A stretch of 64,000 nt of DNA from Streptomyces nojiriensis (lineage in GTDB: Bacteria > Actinomycetota > Actinomycetes > Streptomycetales > Streptomycetaceae), in contig NZ_CP071139.1 of NCBI RefSeq assembly GCF_017639205.1, forward strand, positions 7,439,501-7,503,500. The letters run 5' to 3'. Positions 37,036 to 46,563 of the stretch are shown in pieces. Both the position numbers and the translations under genes were made by a program. The stretch's first letter is position 1, and the number at the start of each line of letters is the position of its first letter. The notes beneath the pieces were generated by a model. That model had not been told where the DNA came from. It did not search any database and saw only the letters and a list, made by a program, of their open reading frames with translations.

Positions 37036-40000
37036 CGGGCCTTGCCTCCTTGCGGTACGCCACCGTGGGCTTCGGTCCGGTCGGCGGTCGCCGACCGTCG
37101 GGCTTGCCAGAACGCCGCGAATCTTCCCCGCTGTGCCAGCAGTGCGGCCGGTTCGCCGCATTCGACGACCGCCCCGTCGTCCAGCATCACGACGGTGTCG
37201 GCGTCGGCGATCGTCTCCAGGCGATGGGCGACGACCAGGATCGTCCGGTCACCCCCGCGCGTCGTCAGTGCCCGGCGCACCGCCCGTTCGGTCTGCGGGT
37301 CCGCGAAAGCGGTCGCCTCGTCGAGCACGAGAACCGGTGTGTCGGCGAGCAGTGCGCGTGCGAGCGCGATCCGCTGCGCCTCGCCCCCCGACAGGCCGGC
37401 GTCCTCACCGATCACCGACCGGTATCCGCGGGGCAGTTCGAGAATCCGATCGTGGACGTTCGCCAGCCGGGCGGCGCGCACCACGTCGTCGAGGCCGGCG
37501 TGCGGTACCGCCAGCGCGATGTTGTCGGCGACCGACGCGCGCAGCAGCCGGACGTCCTGGAAGACGAAGGAGACCGTCCGGTAGAGCTCCCGGCTGCCGA
37601 GCTCGCGCAGATCGACACCGCCGAGGGTGACCGAGCCGTGGGTCGGGTCGAAGAAGCGCGGCAACAGCTGGACCAGCGTGGACTTCCCGCTTCCCGACGG
37701 CCCGACCAGCGCGGTGGTCGTACCCGGTTCGAGCACCAGGCTCACCCCGCGCAGGACCTCGTGACCGGCTTCGTAGCCGAAGCGGACGTCACGCAGTTCC
37801 ACCCGGTGACCCTGTGGTGCGACCGGGTGCGCGGGCTCCGGCAGCGACCGCACCGCGAGCACCTCCCGGATCCGGTCGACCGCGCGCCGGGCGGCCTGTA
37901 CGTCGTCGAACCCGTGGCCGAGGGCCGCCACGGGAGCGGTCAGGCCCAGTCCGAGCAGCAGGAAGGGCAGCAGGTCGGCCGGGGTCAGGCCACCGGTGGT
38001 GATCAGGGCCGTACCGCCGATCAGGACGGCCAACAGCACGAACGGCGGCGACAGGGCCACCTGCATCGCGGCGGCGATCCCGGCGAGACCGCGCACCATC
38101 CGCAGGAAGCTGCCGACGAAATCGTCCACCGCCGTGAGGAACCTGCGGTGGGCGCGCCCGGATCCGCCGAACGCCTTGACCACCGCGATGCCCTGGACGA
38201 ACTCGACGACGGAACTCGAGATCCGCCCCATGGCCGCGTCGAACTCCTCCTGCTCGCGCAGCCGGGCCGGGGTCATCATCAGGGGGACCAGTGCCATGGC
38301 CAGGACGACCGGTATCAGCGTGATCAGTGTGAGCCGCCAGTCGATGGTGAACAGGTAGACCAGGGACACCAGCGGCACCACGAAGGCGGAGACGAGTTCG
38401 CCGGGGGTGTGGGCGATGAACGGGTGCACGGCGCTGACGTCCTCCCCGACCACCTTGGCCAGCTCGCCCGTCCGGCGCCGGGAGAACCATCCGATGGGTA
38501 CGCGCCCCAGCCGCGCGGCCAGTTGTCGGCGGAACGCCAGTTGCACCCGGCCGTCGACGAGGTGCCCGATCCCTGACGACGCGGCCGTGAACAGCAGCCG
38601 GAGGAACAGTCCGGCCGCACCCGCGATCACGACGGTCCGGACATGACCGTGGTCGACCGGGCCGGGCGCCAGCAGGGTGCGCCCCAGTTCGGCGACCGCC
38701 AGTAGCGGCATCAGACCCGCCAGGGCGCCGATGACCTGCAGGGTCACCACGGCGGCGAAGCTCGCGTAGTAGGGGCGCAGCAGACCCGCCACGGTCCGTC
38801 CCGCCGCAGCACCGGAATCGGATGCGGAGTCGGAAGCGGCATCGGTCCGCTCGGCCCGGGACGGTGGACCGGTGCGACGCAGGACGGCGAGGGCCACGAG
38901 GACCGCGGCGACCACGAGCGCGGCGCCGAGGGTCAGCCCGAACGCGTATCCGTCGTTGAGGGCCCCGGGTGTGGCCGTCCCGCCGGTGCGGTGGTGCGCC
39001 GCGGCGCCGAGGGCGGCGAGTCCGAGCGAGGCGCCGATCTGGCGCGAACTGTTGAGCAGACCCGCGGCGGCGCCGCTCTCGTGGGGCGCGACGCCGGCGG
39101 TGGCGAGGGAGACGACCGGTCCGAGGCAGAGCCCGAAGCCGCCGCCGGTGAGGAGCGCGGGTCCGAGGACATCGGTGGTGAAGCCGCCCGCGGGGCTGAT
39201 CAGGCCGAACCAGGCGAGCCCGGTCGCGGCCAGGAGTCCGCCGACGACCACGAGCGTGCGGGGCGCAAGGCGGTAGCCGAGCTTGACGGCGAGCAAGGAG
39301 CCGGCGACCAGTGCGAGGGCGAACGGCAGGAACATCAGCCCGGTCCGCGCCGGCCCCGTTCCGAGGACTTGCTGGAGGTAGAGGGACACGAAGTAGAAGG
39401 AGGCGGTCATGGCCGCGCCGATCAGGAGCGTGAAGGCGTTCGCGCCCGCGACCGAGCGGTTGGCGAACAGGCCGAGCCGGACCAGCGGTTCGCGGGCGGT
39501 GGTCAGCTCGACCCGGACGAACGCGGCGAGCAGCGCGGCGGCGACCGCCAGGGTCGTCAGGGTGACCGGCGAGGTCCAGGCGTACCGGTCGGTGCGGACG
39601 ACGCCGAACACCAGCAGGGTCATGCCCGCCGTGACCAGGACGGCACCGAGTACGTCCGGACGGCCGCCGCGAGCGGTCGGCGGGCCCCCGGCGACGCCGC
39701 GGCAGGCGAGGGCCAGCGCGCACGCCGCCATCGGCACGTTCACGAACATGACCCACCGCCAGTCGGCGTACTCGGTGAGCACGCCGCCGATCAGGACGCC
39801 GAGGGCGCCGCCGGCCGCGTTCGCCGCACTCCACACGCCGAAGGCCCGGATGCGGGCCCTGCCCGTCGGGAACGTCCCGGTCAGCAGCGCCAGTGCGGCC
39901 GGAGCCAGCGCGGCGGCCCCGATGCCCTGTGCCGCGCGGGCGGCGACGAGCTGGCCGGGTTCCCGTGCGAAGCCGCCCGCGAGGGAGGCGAGCCCGAACA

Positions 40001-40256
40001 GGGCGAGCCCGAGCAGCAGGACCCGCTTGCGGCCGTACCGGTCGGCGGCCTTGCCGCCCAGCAGGAGCAGCCCGCCGAAGGTGAGGGCGTAGGCGTGGAT
40101 CACCCAGGTCAGGCCCACGGCGCCGAAGCCGAGGCCGGCGGCGATCCGCGGGAGTCCGACGTTCACGACCGACAGGTCCAGCGACACCATGAACTGCACG
40201 AGCGCCACCGCGGCGAGCGTCAGCCCCGGCCGGGCACCCGAACTACTCGTCATCAC
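37032..40256 (-). CDS. MFS transporter-ABC exporter fusion protein
   Basis: 1074 residues in one frame. Residues 1-460 are a complete 14-helix DHA2-type MFS drug transporter (motif GGKAADRYGRKRVLLLG, antiporter motif GVWSAANAAGGALGVLIGG). Residues 461-490 are a Ser/Asp/Ala-rich linker (SDSASDSGAAAG). Residues 491-1060 are an ABC half-exporter of IrtA/YbtP type: six helices, then GPSGSGKS, LSGGEAQR and VLVLDEATAFADP. The overlap with the second half-exporter suggests a heterodimeric ABC pump with a tethered MFS pump. The gene is divergent from a TetR gene with a 24-bp perfect palindrome between them. No stop or frameshift lies at the junction, so the fusion is real in this sequence. Confidence 0.88.
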   Translation of the reverse strand: MMTSSSGARPGLTLAAVALVQFMVSLDLSVVNVGLPRIAAGLGFGAVGLTWVIHAYALTFGGLLLLGGKAADRYGRKRVLLLGLALFGLASLAGGFAREPGQLVAARAAQGIGAAALAPAALALLTGTFPTGRARIRAFGVWSAANAAGGALGVLIGGVLTEYADWRWVMFVNVPMAACALALACRGVAGGPPTARGGRPDVLGAVLVTAGMTLLVFGVVRTDRYAWTSPVTLTTLAVAAALLAAFVRVELTTAREPLVRLGLFANRSVAGANAFTLLIGAAMTASFYFVSLYLQQVLGTGPARTGLMFLPFALALVAGSLLAVKLGYRLAPRTLVVVGGLLAATGLAWFGLISPAGGFTTDVLGPALLTGGGFGLCLGPVVSLATAGVAPHESGAAAGLLNSSRQIGASLGLAALGAAAHHRTGGTATPGALNDGYAFGLTLGAALVVAAVLVALAVLRRTGPPSRAERTDAASDSASDSGAAAGRTVAGLLRPYYASFAAVVTLQVIGALAGLMPLLAVAELGRTLLAPGPVDHGHVRTVVIAGAAGLFLRLLFTAASSGIGHLVDGRVQLAFRRQLAARLGRVPIGWFSRRRTGELAKVVGEDVSAVHPFIAHTPGELVSAFVVPLVSLVYLFTIDWRLTLITLIPVVLAMALVPLMMTPARLREQEEFDAAMGRISSSVVEFVQGIAVVKAFGGSGRAHRRFLTAVDDFVGSFLRMVRGLAGIAAAMQVALSPPFVLLAVLIGGTALITTGGLTPADLLPFLLLGLGLTAPVAALGHGFDDVQAARRAVDRIREVLAVRSLPEPAHPVAPQGHRVELRDVRFGYEAGHEVLRGVSLVLEPGTTTALVGPSGSGKSTLVQLLPRFFDPTHGSVTLGGVDLRELGSRELYRTVSFVFQDVRLLRASVADNIALAVPHAGLDDVVRAARLANVHDRILELPRGYRSVIGEDAGLSGGEAQRIALARALLADTPVLVLDEATAFADPQTERAVRRALTTRGGDRTILVVAHRLETIADADTVVMLDDGAVVECGEPAALLAQRGRFAAFWQARRSATADRTEAHGGVPQGGKAR

Positions 40257-40283
40257 GAACTCCGCTCCCGGCGCTGTCAGTTA

Positions 40284-40307
40284 ACTTTCGGAACATGTTC
40301 CGAAAGT
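40284..40307. promoter_or_regulatory. 24-bp perfect palindrome, TetR operator candidate
   Basis: The half-site ACTTTCGGAACA is followed by its exact reverse complement. It sits 28 bases upstream of the MFS-ABC start and 87 bases before the tetR start, ideal for autoregulation and repression of the exporter. Confidence 0.85.
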
Positions 40308-40394
40308 ATCATCGGGTGGGCCGCTGCGAAACCGCGAAGGGAGGAAAGCGCACCCGTTTCGAGGCGGAGGGCGGCGGGGCGGCATGATGGGACG

Positions 40395-41075
40395 ATGTCC
40401 CGAGCGCCCGCTTCGCACGGCCGCACCGGCCGCCCGCCCCTGACCTCCCGTGCGCAGATCCTGGTGGCCGCCCGCCGGCTCATCGACCAGGACGGCTGGG
40501 AGAAGCTGACGATCCGCCGGCTGGCCGCCGAGGCCGGCATCGGGGCGACGACCCTGTACCACCACATCCGGAACAAGGAGGACCTGCTGCTCCTCCTGCT
40601 CAACCAGCACATCGAGCAGATCGAACGCCCCCGACTGCCCGGCGACCCGCGGGAGCGCATCCTCACGGCCGCCACCGCGATGCACGACGCCCTCGCGGCC
40701 TGGCCGTGGGCCGCGGAGGTCCTCTCGGCCGACGGTTTCGTCGGCCTCCTCGACGAATCGGCGATGTGGATGGTCGAAGCCATCGCGGCCGGCGCCGCCG
40801 ACCACGGCTGCACCCCCGAACAGACCGTCGATCTCTTCCGCAGCATCTGGTACTACACCGTCGGCGAGGTCCTCGTCCGCGCCCACTCCGCCCGCCGGCG
40901 GGACGAAGGGCGGCCCTTCGCCTACCGCGACGACCTGGACCCGGCCCAGGTGCCCCACCTGGCCGCCATCGGCGTCCGATGGGCCGAGCTGGCCGCACGG
41001 GACATCTATCCCCGGGGACTCCGCACGTTCGTCGACGGGCTGCTCGCACAAGCCGGCCCCCGCGGCACCGGCTGA
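40395..41075 (+). CDS. TetR-family regulator of the exporter pair
   Basis: 226 residues: the HTH SRAQILVAARRLIDQDGWEKLTIRRLAAEAGIGATTLYHHIRNKEDLL, then a TetR_C-type ligand-binding domain (TAATAMHDALAAWPWAAEVLSADGFVGLLDESAMWMVEAIAAGAADHG). Divergent from the MFS-ABC gene with the palindrome at 40284 between them; it very likely represses both. Confidence 0.92.
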   Translation: MSRAPASHGRTGRPPLTSRAQILVAARRLIDQDGWEKLTIRRLAAEAGIGATTLYHHIRNKEDLLLLLLNQHIEQIERPRLPGDPRERILTAATAMHDALAAWPWAAEVLSADGFVGLLDESAMWMVEAIAAGAADHGCTPEQTVDLFRSIWYYTVGEVLVRAHSARRRDEGRPFAYRDDLDPAQVPHLAAIGVRWAELAARDIYPRGLRTFVDGLLAQAGPRGTG

Positions 41076-41369
41076 GCCCGGACCGGACCGGACCGGACGC
41101 CGCACGGACACCCCGGGGTCCTGATGGCGGCCCGCCCCGCCCGTGCCCGCCGTGCGGCCATCGCCGACGCGGTACCGAGCCGGCGACGCACTCCGGGCCC
41201 GTCCTGGCCAACGGCAAGCGCCGGCCGACGTCCGGCGCCGTCCCGTCAGGGGCGGTTTCCGATCACATTTCCGGTCAGGTCACGCACCCTCGATCAATCA
41301 AACCTACTCACTCCGTTAACATGTCCGGTCTGACAATGTTCATGTTGGACCACGATAAGCGGCCGGAAA

Positions 41370-42740
41370 TTGACATCTTCGATATCGCGGGTTCTTTCTC
41401 GAATAGGCGACGGCGCCAGGTCCGCCGCGCGGCCCCGACCACGGGTCGTGCTGTGGGCCGCGGTGGGTGTGATCGGCCTCGGATTCCTCGTCGCACTGGA
41501 GCTGGCCGCGCGCCGGTACGGCGTACCGGGTCCGATCACCGTCCAGACCCGAGAAGTGATCTTCGCCCCCCAGTCGGGGACGGTGCTGTACGCCAGCATG
41601 GCGTTGATGATGGTGGTGCTCACCTGGCGGCAGCGCTTCATCGGGCTCGCCGCCGCGATCGGCATCGACCTCGTCTTCTGGCTCGTGCGGTGGGTGGTCG
41701 GCGCCGAGATGATGTTCGGCAACGGCGCATTGCTGGTGACCTTGGCCTGGGCCGTCATCGCCGTCACGCGTCGCACCGGCCGGGAACGCCTCCTGCTGCT
41801 GAAGGGCGTCGGACTGGCCCTGCTGCTGGTGGCCGGCCGTAAGACCGGCTACACCTGGCTGCTGATCACCTCGAAGTCCCGCCCGATGGTGCTCGACCAG
41901 TACGTGGCGACCGCCGATCACGCGCTGGGCAACCCGTCGTGGGTGGCGGGCCGGATCGTCGAGGCCACCGGCACGGTCGGCTTCCGCGTCCTCGAATTCG
42001 TCTACATCCAGCTCGCGGTCGCCGCGGTCGCCGTCGCGCTCTACCAGCTGCGGCACGTGGCGGCCCTGCGCCGCTTCCCGAGCCACCACCTGGTGCGCAC
42101 CTTCCTGGTCATCGGCCTGCTCGGGCCGGGCATCTACATGATCTTCCCGGTGGTCGGGCCGATCTTCGCCTACGGCGCCGACGGCGCGCGGTGGGCGGTG
42201 GCCGACCTGTGGCCGAACACGCCGACGCCGGTCGGCGCCCCCGGCCCGATGCCCTTCGACGAGTTCACCCCGCGCAACTGCATGCCCAGCCTGCATACCG
42301 CGTGGGCCACCGCGATCTTCATCCATTCCCGCAAGGCCCCGCGGGCGCTGCGCTACGCGGGCACGTTCTGGCTGATCGCCACGCTCGGCGCCACCCTGGG
42401 CTTCGGCTACCACTACGGCGCGGACATCATCGCCGGCGTGGTGTTCACGGTCACGATCGAGACGGCGCTGCGCTCGCTCGCCCGCGGCTGGGACCGGCCC
42501 GGCGTCCTGCTGACCACCTACGGCACCGCGGTGTTCGTCGCGTACCTCGCCTCGTACCGCTATCTGTCGCTGCAGCTGGCGACGTACCCGTGGGTGTTCG
42601 GGCCGCTGCTCCTCCTCGCGATGGGCTCGGTGATCTACGGCTACGTACGGATCACCAGGACGTGGGAACGGGAGGCCGCGGCGGCGGAGGCCGTGCGGGT
42701 GCCCCAGCCGCGACGCGAACAGCAGCCCGAACTGGTGTGA
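41370..42740 (+). CDS. PAP2-type membrane phosphatase (inositol phosphorylceramide synthase-like)
   Basis: 456 residues, about 10 hydrophobic segments, and the PAP2 acid-phosphatase motifs near the C-terminus: NCMPSLHTAWATAIF (SxxH with catalytic His) and GFGYHYGADIIAG (H and D of the third motif). This spacing matches the AUR1/PAP2-3 class, which transfer phospho-head groups or dephosphorylate lipids. I start at TTG 41370 (TSSISRVLSRIGDGAR). The upstream 294 bases (41076-41369) hold no gene; the AT-rich part near 41300-41340 is the likely promoter. Confidence 0.8.
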   Translation: MTSSISRVLSRIGDGARSAARPRPRVVLWAAVGVIGLGFLVALELAARRYGVPGPITVQTREVIFAPQSGTVLYASMALMMVVLTWRQRFIGLAAAIGIDLVFWLVRWVVGAEMMFGNGALLVTLAWAVIAVTRRTGRERLLLLKGVGLALLLVAGRKTGYTWLLITSKSRPMVLDQYVATADHALGNPSWVAGRIVEATGTVGFRVLEFVYIQLAVAAVAVALYQLRHVAALRRFPSHHLVRTFLVIGLLGPGIYMIFPVVGPIFAYGADGARWAVADLWPNTPTPVGAPGPMPFDEFTPRNCMPSLHTAWATAIFIHSRKAPRALRYAGTFWLIATLGATLGFGYHYGADIIAGVVFTVTIETALRSLARGWDRPGVLLTTYGTAVFVAYLASYRYLSLQLATYPWVFGPLLLLAMGSVIYGYVRITRTWEREAAAAEAVRVPQPRREQQPELV

Positions 42741-42875
42741 GGGTGCGCGGCGCCGTGGCCGGGCGAACCGCCGGCCGGCCGCGCCGTCCCGCCAGGCGAA
42801 TTCCGGTGGGGCCGGCGATCGGCGCCGCGTAGGGTCGCCCTGTCGTGTTGGACGCGGGGGACGGGCAGGTCAGGC

Positions 42876-43505
42876 ATGGAACAGGCGAAGGCGCCGGCAG
42901 CGGTGGAGCCGGCGGTACTCGTGGGGGAGCGGGTCCGGCTGGAGCCGCTGGAGCTTCGGCACCACGACGGGCTGTGCGCGGCGGTGCGCGACGGCAGCCT
43001 GTGGGAGCTCGCCGTGACGCTCGTACCGCACCCGGACGACGTCCGCGGTTTCATCGAAGAGGCGGTGGCGGCCCGGGCCGAGGGCACGCAGATCCCGTAC
43101 GCGACCGTGGACGCGGCGACGGGGCAGGTCCTCGGCTCGACCCGGCTGATGGTGATCAACACCGCGCAGCGGCGGCTGGAGATCGGCTGGACCTTCCTCG
43201 CGGAGTCCCGTCAGCGGACCGGTGTGAACACCGAGGCGAAGCTGCTGATGCTGACGCATGCCTTCGAGGCGCTGGGGATGAACCGGGTCGAACTGCTGAC
43301 GGACGTACGGAACACGAAGTCACGGGCGGCGATCGCCGGGCTGGGCGCGACGCACGAGGGCGTGTTGCGGCACCACATGGTGATGCGGGACGGCTGGATC
43401 CGCGACACGGCGGTGTACAGCATCACCCGGCCGGAATGGCCGGAGGTCAAGCGCGCGCTGGAAGCACGCCGGGCCGGCCACCCCGCGGCGCGATCCGGAG
43501 GGTGA
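42876..43505 (+). CDS. GNAT-family N-acetyltransferase (RimJ/RimL type)
   Basis: 209 residues: LVGERVRLEPLELRHHDGLCAAV at the start, RRLEIGWTFLAESRQRTGVNTEAKLLMLTHAFEALGMNRVELLTDVRNTKSRAAIAGLGATHEGVLRHHMVMRDGWIRDTAVYSI later, the usual RimL-like acetyl-CoA fold. It acetylates an amine of a protein, peptide or small molecule; the target is unknown. Confidence 0.88.
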   Translation: MEQAKAPAAVEPAVLVGERVRLEPLELRHHDGLCAAVRDGSLWELAVTLVPHPDDVRGFIEEAVAARAEGTQIPYATVDAATGQVLGSTRLMVINTAQRRLEIGWTFLAESRQRTGVNTEAKLLMLTHAFEALGMNRVELLTDVRNTKSRAAIAGLGATHEGVLRHHMVMRDGWIRDTAVYSITRPEWPEVKRALEARRAGHPAARSGG

Positions 43506-43570
43506 GCGCCGGAGGGTGAGCCGCCGGGGGTGACCGTGCCGGCGTCCGTCCGGGACTTCGCGGACACGGC

Positions 43571-44415
43571 CTACGGGGTGTCCGTGGGCGCCGTGGCCGG
43601 GGGTTCGGCGCGGATGCCGGTGATGACCACCGTGATGAGGCAGAACGCGATGACCGTCTCCGCCCAGAGGAAGGCGATGTAGTCGAGCAGGCAGCCGATC
43701 GGCGGGGAGCCAGGGGCAGTGTTGCGGAAGGCGGCCAGCGCGAAGACGGCCTAGCCGAGGGCGGGCCAGGTCAGGCCCTTGCGGCGGGTGACCAGGTACC
43801 AGCCGCCGATCAGCACCGAGACGGCGAGCGCCCACATGGCGAGCATCATGAAGATCGCGAAGACGAACACGCTGTTGGACCGGGCCGGCCCGATGTCGAG
43901 GACCGCGATCCCCTGCACCGTGGAGGCGTCGACCGTCGCCGAGAACAGGACGTCGTTGTCGGAGAGCGTGACGCGGACCGGGACCTTCTCACCGCCGAGC
44001 ACCGCACCGAACTCGACGTCCGCCCCGTAGGCGTCGAACGGGTAGTCCGTGATCGAGCCGCCCGTCAGGGCCACGGGCACGTCCATCGTGGAGATCCGCT
44101 GGTGGGCCTTGAAGCCGCGGTCGCCCCGGGTGGCCGTCGAGGTCTGGACGGTGAGGTCCTCGGTGGGGGAGACCCCGTCGGCCTCGGCCAGGGCGCCCCG
44201 CGGGGTGACCAGGACGCGCAGCGTCATCTCGCGGCCCGCGGCGTCGAAGCGCTGGATCGTGGCGCTGATGTCGATGCGGTCCCGGTCGGCGCGGCCCGCC
44301 GTGTACACCGTGTCCCCAGGGCCTGGCGTTCCCCGAACTGGAGCCACGCCCCCACGGTGACCGCCGCGACGATGGCGATCAGGACCAGGCCCGGCAGCAG
44401 CGGGACGCGGCGCAC
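43571..44415 (-). pseudogene. DUF4436-type membrane protein gene, broken
   Basis: The N-terminal part (MRRVPLLPGLVLIAIVAAVTVGAWLQFGERQALG) is in one frame, and the rest (GDTVYTAGRADRDRIDISATIQRF...) continues one frame away; a missing base in the run of four C at 44314-44317 explains the shift. A second lesion, a TAG at 43751-43753, interrupts the frame before the last about 60 codons (AVFALAAFRNTAPGSPPIGCLLDYIAFLWAE...), which remain open to a stop at 43571. Several C-terminal transmembrane segments would be lost. DUF4436 proteins are membrane proteins of unknown role. A sequencing error could explain one lesion, hardly both. Confidence 0.8.
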
Positions 44416-44501
44416 GGGTCACGCGGGGCGGTGGGAGTTCGACACGGTGTCTCCGGTGGTGCGGGGGCGGTGCGTGTGCGTGCGCGCGGGTGGCGGGCGG
44501 A

Positions 44502-45659
44502 TCAGGCGGCGGGCTTGCCGGGCTGGTCGTGGGTCGAGCAGTGGATGCCGCCGCCGCCCGAGGCGATGGTGTCGATCTTCACCATGACGACGTCCCGCTT
44601 GGGGAAGTGCTCCCGCAGGATGCCGCGGGCGCGGTCGTCCGCCTTGCGGTCCCCGAACTGGGGCATGAACACCGAGTCGTTGGCGACGTAGAAGTTGGCG
44701 TAGGTGGAGACGAAGTCGTCTCCCTCGCCCGTGATCCGGTTCAGGTCGGGCTGCGGCAGGTCGATGACCTCGAAACGGCGGCCGCGGGCGTCCGTCTCCT
44801 TCGACAGGACGGACTTCGCCTGGTCGGCGGAGCGCGACCAGGAGTCCGGCGGGGTGCTGGGGTGGGCGCGGTCCAGCAGGACCACACCGGGGGCGGTGAA
44901 GCGTACGAGGCTGTCCACGTGCGCGTCGGTGATGTCCTCGCCGCGCACGCCGGCCAGCCAGATCACCTTCTGGACGCCCAGGGTCTGCTTGAGCTCGGCC
45001 TCGATGGTGTCCCGGGACTTCCCCTTGTTGCGGTTGTCGTTGACGATCGAGCTCTCGGTGACCATCAGGGTGCCCTCGCCGTCGGTCTCGAAGGAACCGC
45101 CCTCGGCGACGAGCGGGGCCTGGACCCTGGGGATCTGGTACTTCTGCAGCAGCAGGCGCCCGACTTGGGCGTCATTGGTGTGCTCCTGCTTGTTGCCCCA
45201 GCCGTTGAAGTTGAAGTCGACGCCGACGACCTTGGCGCTCTCCTCGACGAACACGGGGACGGTGTCGCGGGCCCACAGGTCGTCGACGGCCAGGGGGATC
45301 ACCTCGACCTGGGAGCCGACGGCCTTCTGGGCCGCGTCCGCCTGGTCGGGCCGGGCCATCATGACCACTTCCTCGTAGCCGCCGACGGCCCGGGCGATCC
45401 GCGCGATGTCCTCGCGCACGTAGGGCAGGTCCCGCTCCCAGACGGAGGCGAGGGCCGGCCAGGACATGAAGGTGCGGGTGTGGCTCTCCCACTCGGCGCC
45501 GAACCGGCGCTTTCCGTCCGCGGCGGGCTGGGAGGAACCGGCGGCGCCGGGCCGCGTACCGGACTCGGCGGGACCGCAGGCCGCCGCGCCGAAGACGGCG
45601 GCGCCGATCCCGGCGAAGGTACGCAGGACGGACCGGCGGGTGGGGGGAGTGAACGACAC
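44502..45659 (-). CDS. Exported agmatine/peptidyl-arginine deiminase paralogue 1
   Basis: 385 residues, with a Tat/lipoprotein signal (TRRSVLRTFAGIGAAVFGAAACG). The family hydrolyses the guanidino group of agmatine or arginine to a ureido group plus ammonia. Active-site elements are all present: WARDTVPVFV, FNFNGWGNKQ, AEGGSFETDGEGTL, DAHVDS and C374 in GGGGIHCSTHDQP. Paralogous to 48349, 53285 and 60737. A copy of the shared TTGACTG palindrome (45831) lies 172 bases upstream. Confidence 0.9.
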   Translation of the reverse strand: MSFTPPTRRSVLRTFAGIGAAVFGAAACGPAESGTRPGAAGSSQPAADGKRRFGAEWESHTRTFMSWPALASVWERDLPYVREDIARIARAVGGYEEVVMMARPDQADAAQKAVGSQVEVIPLAVDDLWARDTVPVFVEESAKVVGVDFNFNGWGNKQEHTNDAQVGRLLLQKYQIPRVQAPLVAEGGSFETDGEGTLMVTESSIVNDNRNKGKSRDTIEAELKQTLGVQKVIWLAGVRGEDITDAHVDSLVRFTAPGVVLLDRAHPSTPPDSWSRSADQAKSVLSKETDARGRRFEVIDLPQPDLNRITGEGDDFVSTYANFYVANDSVFMPQFGDRKADDRARGILREHFPKRDVVMVKIDTIASGGGGIHCSTHDQPGKPAA

Positions 45660-45830
45660 GGGGGACTCCGATCGTGTGCTGGCGGAGCGAGGGGGCGTCC
45701 GGCCAGGGCGGGCACGGGAGGCGTGGCACAGGCCGGCGGGCCGGGCCCTATCCAAAGGGTGCACGCTTTGCACCGAGAACGTCCGGTACGCACAGGAAAG
45801 CGGTGCGGCCGGACGTCGTCCACTGTTGCA

Positions 45831-45850
45831 CTGACTGGAATTTCAGTCAA
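45831..45850 (+). promoter_or_regulatory. Shared TetR-type operator, copy A
   Basis: CTGACTGGAATTTCAGTCAA, 17 of 20 matches to the best copy (50458). Located just behind the tetR gene and upstream of deiminase 1. Confidence 0.7.
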
Positions 45851-45851
45851 T

Positions 45852-46448
45852 TTACGTGGCGAGGGAACCGAGTCGGCCGATCTCGACTCCGAGCGCTCCG
45901 CGCATCAGGTCGCGGGCGTGCCCCACGGGCAGCAGACCGCTCAGCCAGCGGCCGCTCAGGCCCTCCAGGAGGGCGGTCAGCCGCTCGGCGGCGGCGTCGA
46001 CGGCGGTGCCCGGCGCGGCCGGGCACACGGCGGCCAGCAGACCGGCGACCTCCTCCACCCAGGCCGCACCGGCCGCGGTGAGCTCCTCGCGCAGTTCCGG
46101 GTCGAAGATCGCGTGGGCCCGCAGCTCTCCCCAGGCCGTACTGTTCTCGCGCACTTCGGGCAGGTCCTGGAATTCGAGCAGCAGGATCCGATCCAGGAGC
46201 CGGCGCGGGTCCGCGGCGGGGGACGCGGCGCCCGCCTCCCCGGCGGCGCCCGTGTAGCGGTCGGCCCGGTCGCCGATGAAGGCCAGGGCGTGCCGCAGGA
46301 TGCCGGTCCGGTCCTTGAAGTGGTAGTAGATCAAGGCGGTCGACACGCCGGCCTCGGCCGCCAGGTCGGTCACCCGCAGCCCGCGGACCCCGCGTCGTGC
46401 GATGACCCGGGCGGCGCCCTCCAGGATGGCCCTTCTTCGATCCGACAC
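45852..46448 (-). CDS. TetR-family regulator 1 of the deiminase/urease region
   Basis: 198 residues. HTH: SDRRRAILEGAARVIARRGVRGLRVTDLAAEAGVSTALIYYHFKDRTGIL, followed by a TetR C-terminal domain. The recognition region is almost identical to that of the TetR at 49641, so the two probably bind the same operator. A palindrome copy lies at 46495, between this gene and the divergent kinase gene, implying autoregulation. It starts at GTG. Confidence 0.9.
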   Translation of the reverse strand: MSDRRRAILEGAARVIARRGVRGLRVTDLAAEAGVSTALIYYHFKDRTGILRHALAFIGDRADRYTGAAGEAGAASPAADPRRLLDRILLLEFQDLPEVRENSTAWGELRAHAIFDPELREELTAAGAAWVEEVAGLLAAVCPAAPGTAVDAAAERLTALLEGLSGRWLSGLLPVGHARDLMRGALGVEIGRLGSLAT

Positions 46449-46494
46449 CGGTCGATCCTCCCTTCTGGCGGTGTGCGTCTCGCATTGTCACACA

Positions 46495-46514
46495 TTGACT
46501 GAAACTTTAGTTAG
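46495..46514 (+). promoter_or_regulatory. Shared TetR-type operator, copy B
   Basis: TTGACTGAAACTTTAGTTAG, 15 of 20 matches to the best copy; the weakest of the five. It lies between tetR 1 and the kinase gene. Confidence 0.6.
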
Positions 46515-46563
46515 CGGCACGATGCGCCCCAGGTCATTGCCGCATCGTTGAAAGAGCCACCGC

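Noticed and set aside
35320..40256. Siderophore biosynthesis cluster because of IrtA/IrtB-like exporters
   Set aside because: No NRPS, ligase or Fur/DmdR-box genes nearby; similarity is at the level of ABC exporter architecture only.
44490..46502. Rightward frame across deiminase 1 and tetR 1
   Set aside because: Overlaps two genes with intact catalytic and HTH motifs on the other strand.
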